The translations under genes were made by a program, and so were the position numbers. Shown in pieces: positions 59,101-64,000 of a stretch of DNA of 64,000 nt. Every line of letters starts with the position of its first letter. The stretch's first letter is position 1. The stretch is taken from contig VWYX01000684.1 of NCBI GenBank assembly GCA_013396525.1, forward strand, positions 186,001 to 250,000, in the 5' to 3' direction. Origin of the DNA: Chaetorhynchus papuensis. Its lineage: Eukaryota; Chordata; Aves; Passeriformes; Rhipiduridae. Below the pieces are notes generated by a model, which ran no database searches, was not told the origin of the DNA, and was given only the letters and a program-made list of their open reading frames with translations.

Positions 59101-61166
59101 ACTCTGTGCCCTCTCCTGATCTGTGTTCCAGCCACTAGCACAAGTCCCTGTGGTGCTCATACCTTGGGATCGGGCCTGGCTCTGGAGTGGGTGTTCCTCT
59201 TTGCTTCCCTCTTTTCTCCATCATGGTGGGTTTTGGGTGATGGAGCTGTGGCCATCAAGGCTGCCCTAACTGCTCTGCTCTGCCCGGCCCTAGGAGTGAC
59301 GAGGTGGTGGCTGTGGCCAGCATGAACTATGACCCAATCGTCTCCAAGGTGGCCGAGGTCTTGGCTGCTGGCAGGACCATCCGGAAGCGTGATGTGGAGT
59401 AAGTAGACAGGCAGTGGGAAATGGCAGTGCCAGGGCACTGGCTAAGCACAGTGCTGGGCAGAATTGAGCCTTTCCCACTGATCCCTCTCCATACCCTTCT
59501 TGCATCTCCCTTCCTGTTCTGCTTCCTCCATCCCCCCTGTGCTGCCTCCTGGCTGCCTCAAGGTCTGGCATCCCAAACACATGAGGTTTATCTTAAACAC
59601 CAGGACCCAAATCCTTGCACAGACAGGATGGGATGGGGATACTCCCTGCCTTCAGGCACTGGCACATCATCAATGAAGCAATGCCTGATGCTGGGGTACG
59701 CCTGGGCACCTAGTCAGTCAAGGAGACCTGCAGAGAGGGACTGGGTGTGTAGCCTGTGCACAAACTCCCTATGCACAACCCAGCCCAGAGAGCTGGTGGT
59801 GCCAGGATGCCAGCCCGTGGTGTCTCAGCCTCCTGTTCCTTGGAGTGGAGCTCATAGGCAAAGGGCAGTTTTCTCCCTTCGCTTTGTTCTTAAGACTGTG
59901 CAGAGGAAAGAGCATAGCTTTGTGCTGAGGGTGGGTGCTGGAAGGCAAATGCCAGGGATGTGATAACAGCTGGGAAGAAGCCTTTAGAGTGGGAATCAGA
60001 ACTGCTGAGGGAATGTGGGTCCCTGTCCTAGGGGTGTTTCCACATCTGGAATAAAAGCAGATCTTTTCAAAAGCTCAGGGAGAGGAGCACTCCCAACCCC
60101 CCAGGCAGCTTTGAGTCAGCTCAGACTCCCTGGGCACCCCTGGGGTGGGGAGCATGTTGTGGGCCCACCCAGCTGAGACAGGGTTCATAAAATGACAGAA
60201 TAGTTTGGGTTGGAAGGGACCTTAAAGCCCAACCCTTTCCACCCCCTGCCATGGTCAGGGACATCTTCCACTATCCCAGGTTGCTCCAAGCCCTGTCCAG
60301 TCTCTCCTTGGACACTTCCAGGGATCCAGGGGCAGCCACAGATTCCCTAGGCATCCTGTGCCAGGGCCTTGCCACCCTCAAAGGGAAGAATTTCTTGTGC
60401 CATCACCCCAGTACATCGAGAAATGGTTGCTGTGTCCCACTTTGTGGCTGGGAGGGAGGTGATATCTTGTGGGCATCCCAGAGGTGGGGAGGAGCTGCTG
60501 GCCCTGTGGTGGGGCTCGGGGGCTGGAGGAAGCCAGATTAAACCTGAATGTCTTTTCTCTCTCTGTCTCCTGCTGCTTTCACAACTTTAGGCTGTTTGTC
60601 CGTCATGGCAAGTACGTTTGGTTTGGGGTCCTGAGTGTGCTGGATGTGAGGGGCTGGCAGGAGGGACAGTTGGCCCCCGGACTGGGCCGTGTCCCTAATT
60701 CCTGTGTGAGGACACTGGTTACAGGGGGGGTGTCCTTGTTTTGCATCCCCCTTGCATGGGGGGCAATGCTGGGTGGTAGGGCTGGGACTGCCAGGAGCCA
60801 CATCAGGCACAGATCCATGGGGAATGGGCAGCTGCCTGTTGGCTGGGACCTTGCTTGGCTGGGGGTTTGGTGGTTTTCCGTGGATTTTCAGCTGAAGGGC
60901 TGCTTTTAAGTATAAATAAATAAAATGTTTGAGCTTAGTTTTACACAGAATTGAGGATCTGCAGGTAACTTTTTGGACAGTTTAGTGACAGGTGAGTGAG
61001 GGCAGAGGAGGGAGCAGGGTGTTGGGATGAACACCAAGTACTGGACTAGCATCGAGGCACACCAAGAGCATTTCCCTGGGCACATTGAGAAACTCCTCAC
61101 AGCGCTGTGGTTTTTCTCTCTTTTAGAACTGGAGACATGTCCTGGCTAACAGGGAAAGGCTCCTAA
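17098..61166 (+). CDS. AIFM3: AIFM3 (apoptosis-inducing factor, mitochondrion-associated 3), 20 coding exons, 605 aa
   Basis: Joined exons: 17098-17128, 24408-24621, 37324-37433, 38686-38795, 39858-39902, 41085-41181, 43590-43702, 46573-46659, 47261-47352, 49059-49189, 49723-49838, 50173-50244, 50556-50619, 51445-51521, 52374-52491, 54838-54936, 55510-55585, 59294-59398, 60591-60611, 61127-61166. They total 1818 nt and stay in one open frame with GT-AG introns. Seen in the product: MGGCFSKPKP start; Rieske cluster ligands C109-x-H111 and C128-x2-H131; first FAD-binding GAGAAG at 201-206; second dinucleotide fold GASFLG at 339-344; late FAD motif VFAAGD near 462-467; C-terminus WLTGKGS. Length and domain order match the known vertebrate family. 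Family knowledge: a Rieske/FAD oxidoreductase reported at mitochondria and able to promote caspase-dependent apoptosis when overexpressed; its electron partner is unsettled. No stop or frameshift was found, so the gene looks functional. Confidence 0.97.
19977..20110 (-). mobile_element. CR1 LINE fragment
   Basis: Antisense CR1 end: atagaatcatggaatggttt, ggctggaagggactg, gtgggcagggacaccttcca, ending at ggccttggaa. Confidence 0.9.
21520..21660. repeat. Degenerate TATC/CATATA microsatellite
   Basis: Pyrimidine/AT-rich low-complexity tract of ctatat, ctatac and tttata units on the + strand, without a single fixed period. Confidence 0.85.
23505..23720 (-). mobile_element. CR1 LINE fragment
   Basis: Antisense CR1 3' part with gggctggagtaggcc, gccatgggcagggacacc, cttggacacttccaggg and gcccaccctcacagtaa. 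Confidence 0.9.
24408..24621 (+). CDS. AIFM3: AIFM3 coding exon 2 (residues 11-81)
   Basis: Follows the acceptor ttcctgcag and ends before gtaagt. It encodes VEVKIEVVIPEKER through VCHVKDLENG, the variable linker and the first strand of the Rieske domain. The middle part (about residues 30-65) is the least conserved stretch of the protein, as is usual in the family. Confidence 0.95.
25560..26063 (+). repeat. 5' LTR of the ERVL-like relic
   Basis: Starts TGTCTTAC and shares its first bases with the 3' LTR start at 29555 (TGTCTT, then GGTT and AGGGTTA at similar spacing). Downstream it has a T-rich stretch with cagtaaactgtt and a G-rich end. It is followed by a primer-binding-site-like sequence. 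The right boundary is approximate. Confidence 0.65.
26458..27270 (+). pseudogene. gag remnant of the ERVL-like relic
   Basis: Two overlapping open frames (26458-26973 and 26801-27379) together cover a capsid-like region; the shift from one frame to the other indicates a frameshift near 26970. The position directly after the LTR and leader is as expected for gag. It is non-functional as it stands. Confidence 0.6.
27340..28430 (+). pseudogene. pol remnant: reverse transcriptase tail and RNase H
   Basis: Open segment with KKETQAFLGAVGFWKNHIPE at about 27400-27460, the connection region found just after the reverse transcriptase core. It is followed by broken frames with RNase H-like strings (LFTDSS-type at about 28098, YTDSW-type at about 28289). 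Protease and the reverse transcriptase catalytic core are missing. Several stops and shifts are present. Confidence 0.7.
28661..29203 (+). pseudogene. Integrase remnant of the ERVL-like relic
   Basis: A 180-codon open frame with the three catalytic acidic positions recognisable: Asp in WQIDCTT, Asp in ESDNGTHF, and Glu in GKVEWFN. The zinc-binding part upstream is broken, with a stop after CEKC-like sequence. It is not expected to be active: the frame is isolated and has stops on both sides. Confidence 0.75.
29542..29618 (+). repeat. Polypurine tract and truncated 3' LTR
   Basis: Polypurine tract gaaagggggaga (29542-29553), followed at 29555 by TGTCTTGGG, which aligns with the 5' LTR start. 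LTR similarity stops at about 29618, where a CR1 fragment begins. Confidence 0.65.
29620..29712 (+). mobile_element. CR1 LINE fragment, 3' end
   Basis: Sense CR1 tail: aaggtgtccctgcccatggc, gatagggtctttaaggtcc, ending accctgtgactctgtga. It abuts the broken 3' LTR. Confidence 0.85.
32385..32495 (-). mobile_element. CR1 LINE fragment
   Basis: Antisense CR1 tail: atcagaatggttggaaggga, ccatctggtcc, gccatgggcaggggtacc. Confidence 0.8.
32502..32757 (-). mobile_element. CR1 LINE fragment of a second subfamily
   Basis: Antisense: atagaatcatagaatattct, gagctggaagggacttac, aggatcatccagtccaactc, and further in, ccaccctctgggggaagaac. It differs from the other CR1 copies in the window and ends where the - strand pol remnant begins. 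Confidence 0.85.
32757..35660 (-). pseudogene. - strand ERV gag-pol remnant
   Basis: Read on the - strand from right to left: gag-like frames (35396-35641, 35051-35236), a protease-like region (33851-34114), reverse transcriptase (about 33420-33660, with PVRKPD, WRLMIDYRWLN and VLDVKD boxes) and RNase H (32743-32958, with VWFTDASAK). Stops and shifts break every domain. It ends inside RNase H at the CR1 border, so integrase, env and the 3' LTR are missing. I cannot name the family with confidence. Confidence 0.65.
35660..36290 (-). mobile_element. Probable 5' LTR and leader of the - strand ERV
   Basis: AT-rich sequence upstream (on the - strand) of the gag-like frame, with AATAAA on the - strand (plus TTTATT at 35910-35915) and a downstream U5-like stretch. 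Its position fits a 5' LTR. The ends were not resolved. Confidence 0.45.
36488..36580 (-). mobile_element. Short CR1 LINE fragment
   Basis: Antisense inner CR1 part: cttctttcttatatgtaatc, then ttttagtttaagactgttct. This is the region upstream of the usual CR1 3' tail; the tail itself is missing. Confidence 0.55.
37324..37433 (+). CDS. AIFM3: AIFM3 coding exon 3 (residues 82-118, first Rieske box)
   Basis: Acceptor cctccccag, donor gtcagt. Contains HKCPHYGAPLVK, which supplies Cys109 and His111 of the Rieske [2Fe-2S] cluster. It is separated from exon 2 by the 12.7 kb intron that holds two proviral relics. Confidence 0.96.
38686..38795 (+). CDS. AIFM3: AIFM3 coding exon 4 (residues 119-155, second Rieske box)
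   Basis: Acceptor ttctctgcag, donor gtgaga. Encodes RVRCPWHGACFNISTGD, which supplies Cys128 and His131 of the Rieske cluster, then DFPGLDSLPRFQ. A CR1 fragment begins only about 36 bp past its donor. Confidence 0.96.
38831..39435 (-). mobile_element. CR1 LINE fragment, about 600 bp
   Basis: Longest CR1 copy in the window: starts cacagaatcatgggatggtc, passes gccatgggcagggacaca and gccttctcttctccaggctg, and ends near cacttctccagcctgcccac and cttggtgtcacccacaag. It starts about 36 bp after the donor of AIFM3 exon 4. Confidence 0.9.
39858..39902 (+). CDS. AIFM3: AIFM3 coding exon 5 (residues 156-170)
   Basis: A 45-nt exon between acceptor caccctcag and donor gtaagg. Encodes VKIEKEKVYIRASKQ, the last strand of the Rieske domain and the link to the flavoprotein part. 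Confidence 0.95.
41085..41181 (+). CDS. AIFM3: AIFM3 coding exon 6 (residues 171-202, start of FAD fold)
   Basis: Acceptor gtgacacag, donor gtaagg. Encodes the linker ALQTQRRTKMMAKCI and the strand NVLIIGA. The first-fold GAGAAG motif is split across the next intron. Confidence 0.95.
41669..42058. repeat. CCCTT pentanucleotide microsatellite with assembly gap
   Basis: Units of CCCTT just before the gap (41669-41687), a run of 186 N (41688-41873), then ordinary sequence and a long pure CCCTT array (41965 to about 42058, some 18 units). It lies in AIFM3 intron 6. Confidence 0.95.
43590..43702 (+). CDS. AIFM3: AIFM3 coding exon 7 (residues 203-240)
   Basis: Acceptor ctcccttag. Completes the GAGAAG dinucleotide motif and runs through LVCAETLRQEGFSDRI to DRPKLSK. 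The donor is aag|gtttgt, the weakest-looking in the gene (T at +3). Confidence 0.95.
43930..44126 (+). mobile_element. CR1 LINE fragment, 3' end
   Basis: Sense CR1: gtgtccaaggccaggttgga, cttggagcaacctggcc, then cgtcccttccaacccaaacc and a tail of ccatgattcatacgatgatt. Confidence 0.88.
46068..46245 (-). mobile_element. CR1 LINE fragment
   Basis: Antisense: aatcatagaatggtttgagt, then ccgtgggcagggactc and tccagggatggggcagccac. Diverged. Confidence 0.85.
46573..46659 (+). CDS. AIFM3: AIFM3 coding exon 8 (residues 241-269)
   Basis: Acceptor tttttttgcag, donor gtaagg, 87 nt and phase 0 on both sides. Encodes SMDSHPEQIALRPKEFF and IEVLTEMQ of the FAD domain. Confidence 0.95.
47261..47352 (+). CDS. 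AIFM3: AIFM3 coding exon 9 (residues 270-299)
   Basis: Acceptor tgattttag, donor gtaagc. Encodes VAAVDVKSKIAVFKDG and YNKLLIATGN; the ATGN loop is the usual ATG motif of this oxidoreductase family. Confidence 0.95.
47515..47583. repeat. CATCTA/TATATC low-complexity tract
   Basis: Short degenerate microsatellite (ctacatctacatctatata and similar), immediately before a CR1 fragment. Confidence 0.7.
47583..47732 (-). mobile_element. CR1 LINE fragment
   Basis: Antisense: acagaatcacaggatggttt, gttggaagggatcttaaaat, ccttggacacttccagc. Confidence 0.88.
49059..49189 (+). CDS. AIFM3: AIFM3 coding exon 10 (residues 300-343, NAD(P)H fold)
   Basis: Acceptor gtttttcag, donor gtgagc. Encodes PKTLSCKGKEMENVFNIR, then NVVIVGASFL, the start of the second (NAD(P)H-type) dinucleotide fold. 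The middle glycine of GxGxxG is serine here. Confidence 0.95.
49723..49838 (+). CDS. AIFM3: AIFM3 coding exon 11 (residues 344-382)
   Basis: Acceptor cttccccag, donor gtgacc. Completes GASFLG and encodes MEVAAYLAERAHSVSLVELE; the terminal acidic residues after strand 2 are typical of NAD-type binding. Confidence 0.95.
50173..50244 (+). CDS. AIFM3: AIFM3 coding exon 12 (residues 383-406)
   Basis: 72 nt, phase 0 on both sides. Encodes MFENNRVKFYMQTEVSELRE then QEGK, the strand-helix-strand part of the NAD domain. Acceptor cccctccag, donor gtaagg. Confidence 0.95.
50556..50619 (+). CDS. AIFM3: AIFM3 coding exon 13 (residues 407-427)
   Basis: Acceptor tgcctgcag, donor gtaagg. Encodes LKEVVLKSGKVLRADVCVVG, ending in VGVG. 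A 30-bp perfect tandem duplication begins 31 bp downstream. Confidence 0.94.
50651..50710. repeat. Perfect 30-bp tandem duplication
   Basis: Two identical 30-bp units (50651-50680 and 50681-50710), each starting with ggggggctctgcttggcaga. They lie 31 bp past the donor of AIFM3 exon 13. Confidence 0.95.
51445..51521 (+). CDS. AIFM3: AIFM3 coding exon 14 (residues 428-453)
   Basis: Acceptor cccccccag, donor gtgagc. Encodes AVPATGFLKQSGINIDSKG and FIVVNK, return to the FAD domain. Confidence 0.95.
51690..51756 (+). mobile_element. Short CR1 LINE tail
   Basis: Sense CR1 tail of the second subfamily: agggccaggaactggactcg, atgaccctcgcaggtccc, aggatattctgtga. Confidence 0.7.
52374..52491 (+). CDS. 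AIFM3: AIFM3 coding exon 15 (residues 454-492, second FAD motif)
   Basis: Acceptor ccccctgcag, donor gtaggt. Encodes MMQTNIPGVFAAGDAVTFP; Asp467 of AGD is the residue that normally contacts the FAD ribityl/phosphate region. Ends with HWQMAHMH. Confidence 0.95.
52840..53540 (-). mobile_element. LTR-like or 3'-end-like segment with antisense poly(A) signal
   Basis: Read on the - strand it runs from gtgacaccaaggtcagtag through a long non-coding stretch to aataataaattta (AATAAA, plus TTTATT at 52878-52883). The AT-rich end with a poly(A) signal looks like an LTR or the 3' end of a retrovirus-derived transcript. It lies directly downstream of the kinase-like fragment on the same strand. Confidence 0.4.
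53528..53887 (-). pseudogene. TNIK/MAP4K4/MINK-like kinase N-terminal fragment
   Basis: A 119-codon - strand frame. Its internal Met (codon at about 53708-53710) starts MASDSPIQNLDEISFSVLQN and continues IFELVEFVGNGTYEQ. This closely matches the first ~38 residues of the TNIK/MAP4K4/MINK germinal-centre kinases, up to the glycine-rich loop GNGTY. Homology then stops; the frame continues QFFFLLVKERG and ends at TGA. The kinase part shows no intron, so it derives from a processed copy. About 59 codons upstream of the Met are also open, with GC-rich 5' UTR-like content. The kinase domain is missing, so no kinase activity is possible. Lies in AIFM3 intron 15, antisense. Confidence 0.7.
53777..53807. 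repeat. Perfect 11-bp inverted repeat, 9-nt spacer
   Basis: TTCAGCACCTC (53777-53787) and its exact complement GAGGTGCTGAA (53797-53807), separated by tttttatgt. It lies just upstream, on the - strand, of the kinase-like Met. Confidence 0.9.
54838..54936 (+). CDS. AIFM3: AIFM3 coding exon 16 (residues 493-525)
   Basis: Acceptor ctcttgcag, donor gtaaga. Encodes GRIAALNMLAHGMEISTVPY and LWTAMFGKSIRYA. The intron before it carries the antisense kinase-like fragment. Confidence 0.95.
55148..55376 (+). mobile_element. CR1 LINE fragment, 3' end
   Basis: Sense CR1: gatattggaaagaaattctt, gtgagggtgatgaggcc, agaagctgtggctgctcc, ending cctcctgtgattctgtga. It lies about 130 bp before AIFM3 exon 17. Confidence 0.9.
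55510..55585 (+). CDS. AIFM3: AIFM3 coding exon 17 (residues 526-550)
   Basis: Acceptor gctttccag, donor gtaagt. Encodes GHGEGFDDVVIQGDLDELKF and VAFYT of the C-terminal reductase domain. Confidence 0.95.
55586..59293 (+). other. AIFM3: AIFM3 intron 17
   Basis: 3.7 kb without recognised repeats or genes. The long + strand open frame at 55906-56724 shows no family resemblance and I treat it as chance. Confidence 0.6.
59294..59398 (+). CDS. AIFM3: AIFM3 coding exon 18 (residues 551-585)
   Basis: Acceptor ggccctag, donor gtaagt. Encodes KSDEVVAVASMNYDPIVSK and VAEVLAAGRTIRKRDV. Confidence 0.95.
60187..60400 (-). mobile_element. CR1 LINE fragment
   Basis: Antisense: aaaatgacagaatagtttgg, gttggaagggaccttaaagc, gccatggtcagggacatc, ccaccctcaaagggaagaat. 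Confidence 0.9.
60591..60611 (+). CDS. AIFM3: AIFM3 coding microexon 19 (21 nt, residues 586-592)
   Basis: Acceptor cacaactttag, donor gtacgt. Only 21 nt. With the split flanking codons it gives ELFVRHGK, matching the family's C-terminal ELFV segment, and keeps frame with exons 18 and 20. Confidence 0.9.
61127..61166 (+). CDS. AIFM3: AIFM3 last coding exon 20 (residues 593-605 and stop)
   Basis: Acceptor tctcttttag. Completes a lysine codon and encodes TGDMSWLTGKGS followed by TAA at 61164-61166, the conserved family C-terminus. Confidence 0.96.
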
Positions 61167-62415
61167 TGCCACTGATGGCTGAGCCCTCCTGATGCTGCAC
61201 TCGCCGTGGGGAGATGGGACTGCAGCTCCACGGTCCGGTGGGAACCTCATGGCTCAGCCATTTCCCTTTCAGACCTGGATGAACCCACGCCTGGCATTGT
61301 GCAGTGACCTTCCCAGGAGGATCTCCCACAGCTCCTCTGCCCCTGTACCTGCTAGGCTGGGGCTCTGCTGTTGCAATTGCTGTGGAATGCTGGAAAAGCA
61401 GCCCCCAGAGAGTGTGGGGTTTGGCACTGGCAGTGGGCGTGGGCACCATGTGGCTCCGGATGCTGCCATCGGGTTGAGGGTCCCCAGGCGGGTCTGCCCT
61501 ACGCATGCCCCTCAACCCAGCAGCACGAGTGCCTTTGGTTGCTCCTGTGCTTTCATGCATGATGCTCCTTTCCAAATTCTCTTCACTCCCAGCAGAGCTC
61601 CAATATGCATCCCCGCAGAGCCTGACATCCGCTCCCTCCCTGCATGGCTGCAGCGTTTGCCACAGTGTGCCCACCCACCTCAGGGGGCATCTGAGCAGGC
61701 CAGGAGATGGGGTCACACTGGGTGATCTCTGTGCAGCTGGTGCTTGTGTTGTCCAGGCTGGTCCTGTGCAGGCCCCCAGCAGAGGTGGGTTCCTGACCAT
61801 GCTGAGAGCTCTGGAGCTCATTGGTCCCCATCCCAGCATCTCCTGTCAAGCCAAGGGGCTGGGGTGCGTTCCCTGTCTCTGGGGGCTCAGCTTGGGCTGG
61901 GGGATTGGCAGTTCTTGGTCCGTTCCTGGGGCAGCAGGGGTACCTGAAAGCTGTGATGGCTCAGCTGCAGCCCTGGGCTGGGTGGCCACCCTTTCAGCCA
62001 GCCTTGGGATATCTCTCTTTAATACTATCATGGGATCAGTGCTGCTGCTGAGGTGTTATTCGAGGAAAAGTAGCTGGAGGAACATTTCTGACTGTCCATC
62101 CTCTGTCACTTGTCCGGCGTAGTGACAAGGCTGCATTTCTCAGCCCACCATGCCAGTGCTCTGCTGTCCTGTTCCCTGCCCCATGCTGAAGAAGAGCCAT
62201 GTCTCCAGCTCAAGAGTGGATCTGACCAGCCACAGCCCTGTGTCCATCAGCCCAGCAGAGGGGGGGTTGAGGGTTCCCCTTGGAGAGACTCCAGTGCTTT
62301 GTTCTGGGGGCAACTCCTTCCCCAGCAGTCAGTGTTTTACCCTGAGTCCCAAACAAGAGGATTTATATTTTTAATTTGATTCACCCCTTATGAATTAAAG
62401 CAATACTATTCTTGG
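61167..62415 (+). other. AIFM3: AIFM3 3' UTR
   Basis: Non-coding sequence directly after the stop codon. No splice sites or repeats were recognised in it. It is bounded by the poly(A) signal candidate at 62394-62399, giving a 3' UTR of about 1.2 kb. The exact cleavage site is not visible. Confidence 0.6.
62394..62399 (+). terminator. AIFM3: Poly(A) signal ATTAAA, probable AIFM3 3' end
   Basis: ATTAAA, the commonest variant of AATAAA, about 1.23 kb after the AIFM3 stop. It is preceded by an AT-rich run (ttatatttttaatttgat). It is the first good signal I see after the coding end. Confidence 0.55.
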
Positions 62416-62419
62416 GATC

Positions 62420-63900
62420 TGAGTCATTTCTGATTCCTCCCAAGACCTTGGGTCACCTCTGCAGGTTGGCCAGGTTGTTCAAGCACCTCTTCCCTGGAGA
62501 CTTCCCACCTGTGTCCAGCTCACCTGTATTTATTTCCAGTCTTTCAGATCTCACCTGGGTAGAAGTGCACCAGTATCTATCACATCTCTGGTTTCACTGA
62601 AAAGCTTTTCCCAGGCGGAATGACCAGGAGGGACAGTAGCAGGATGTGCACACTCTAGCACATAGTGATGAACAGGGACCATTGCGTGTCTGCTGGATCC
62701 ATGAAACAATGGGAACTTGCAAGCCTCATCTCAGGTTCCAAAAGACAAATGTCAGTGTTTCTGTCCCCAGGTCCTCCTCTGAGGGCAGGGGTGGCTGCGC
62801 CTGCTCAGCTCCTGGTGCCCCAGGCAGGGCTCTTCCAGAGTGGCCTGGGGCTGTGGGCACTACCCAGGTGGAGGCAGCTGCCCAGGTGCTGCCTCAGCTC
62901 TGCCCACTACCCACAAAGATCTGGCTTTTTGTCCCGTGTCCTGCTGGTGGGATAGTTGGACTCGGCTTTGGCAGCTCCCCAGGGGACCCAGTTGGAGTGC
63001 CAGGGGACTCTGGGGCACCACAAGGTGACATTCCCTGGAGCTCTGTGTTTGCCCCAAGCTCTCTGGTATATTCTCCATGCTGGGTGAGACTGGCAGCTCC
63101 CCCAGCACAACTTGGCTGCACTGGGGACACACTGGCAGAGTGCTATGTTTTTCAGGAATATGCTTTTTGACCTCCTTTGCCTCTGATGGTGCCTCATCCA
63201 GTACTGGGCATGAGCTGCATAAAATGGGTATCACCCCCCATGTTCACAGGGCTGAAGACTATTCAGGGGCTGAGGAAGGACCTTCTGCCCCAGTTTACAG
63301 CTGCAGTGGGGTTAACAAGTCCCATTCCCTGCTTTTTACAGAGGAGTTGTTTCAACCAGGGCTGGTAAATATCACCCATGACACAAGAAATCCCAGTCAC
63401 GACTGTAGCTTTCCTTGGGACCTGTGCCAGGTCATGGGGCAGGGCTGCTGGCTCAGATGGGTATTGCTCCTCTGCACAGGTGTGGGATGGTGTTGAACCT
63501 GGGACCCCTCATCCAGTGCCTTGGCAAATGCTTCTCGGTGCTGAGTCTGTCCTGGAACTGGGCAAGGCTGGGTTGTGTTCTCTGCCACCTCTCCAGGCAC
63601 ATCTTGCAACCTCTCATGCCAGGACAGAAAGCTTCCATCTCTTAAGAAACTGCCTGTTCCCATGAGGAATAAGAGCCCAGCTGGGGCATATGCAGTGACC
63701 CCCAGCTGCAGTGCCCCATCTCAGTTACCATCTCAGTCACCAGACTGCCCAGGTATCATCTTGGTTGCTCACCTTGCCTGCCCATGCAGACTTGATGCCC
63801 CCAGATCCTGAGCTCTCGGATTCTGAGCTGTGCCTGTCACCCTGCCCATGTCTTGCCTGTGTGCTGGCAGGACCTGGGGGACAGGTGGGGCTTTGCCTCA
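62420..63900. other. 3' flank without recognised gene
   Basis: Downstream of the AIFM3 poly(A) signal. I see no exons of a neighbouring gene; the open frames look like chance frames. Confidence 0.5.
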
Positions 63901-63904
63901 GCCC

Positions 63905-64000
63905 CACTCAGTTGAGACCCCACTTGGAGAACTGCACCTAGCTCTAAGGTCCCAGCACAGGAAGGACCTGGAGCTGCTGGAGCAAGTCCAGAGGAGGCCA
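63905..64000 (+). mobile_element. CR1 LINE fragment, cut by the window edge
   Basis: Sense inner CR1 part: ttgagaccccacttggagaa, aggaaggacctggagctgct, agcaagtccagaggaggcca. It continues past the window. Confidence 0.88.

Noticed and set aside
60910..60930. AATAAA repeats (tataaataaataaaatg) as an AIFM3 poly(A) site
   Set aside because: They lie in the intron before the last coding exon, and the conserved C-terminus downstream shows that transcription must pass them. Possible only as a minor premature end.
61123..62122. Frames of 238 (-) and 205 (+) codons over the last exon and 3' UTR
   Set aside because: They overlap the real AIFM3 end and 3' UTR in other frames; no similarity recognised.
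62420..64000. Exons of a downstream neighbour such as LZTR1
   Set aside because: Gene order in other vertebrates would place it here, but I found no matching peptide in any frame, so nothing is annotated.

Overview
The window is nuclear DNA from a bird, probably a songbird. About sixteen recognisable CR1 LINE fragments and several avian-type endogenous retrovirus (ERV) LTRs lie across it, and the only protein-coding gene I can fully reconstruct is a close orthologue of vertebrate AIFM3 (apoptosis-inducing factor, mitochondrion-associated 3, also AIFL). 'Bird' is well supported by the CR1 copies; 'songbird' is an inference from the LTR types.

Layout: positions 1-6900 are upstream flank with four LTR-like sequences (about 1129-1500, 2745-3165, 3829-4443, 5284-5638) and one CR1 copy, and no recognised gene. 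At about 6950-7300 there is a CpG-rich promoter-like island with a splice donor at 7238, the likely non-coding first exon of AIFM3. The coding sequence starts at ATG 17098 and runs on the + strand through 20 coding exons to TAA 61164-61166. The exons join in frame to 1818 nt, encoding 605 residues: an N-terminal lipidation-type motif, a Rieske [2Fe-2S] domain, and a two-dinucleotide-fold pyridine nucleotide-disulphide oxidoreductase flavoprotein. The 3' UTR probably ends just after an ATTAAA signal at 62394. From about 62420 to 64000 there is only flank, with the start of another CR1 copy at the right edge.

The introns hold the unusual material. Intron 2 (12.7 kb) contains two decayed proviruses in opposite orientations: a + strand ERVL-like element (about 25560-29618) with 5' LTR, primer-site-like sequence, gag, an internal deletion, RNase H/integrase remnants, polypurine tract and a truncated 3' LTR; and a - strand pol-bearing element (about 32757-36290). 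Intron 6 has an assembly gap of 186 N beside a CCCTT array. Intron 15 carries, on the - strand, a fragment closely resembling the N-terminus of the TNIK/MAP4K4/MINK kinase family, with GC-rich upstream sequence and an LTR-like, AATAAA-bearing segment downstream. This kinase-LTR chimera is the most interesting object in the window.

The large non-coding intron before the ATG exon (7238-16929) holds a - strand stretch (about 11800-13480) with a splice-competent exon-like segment that I could not assign. No tRNA, rRNA, CRISPR or bacterial-type features were seen.
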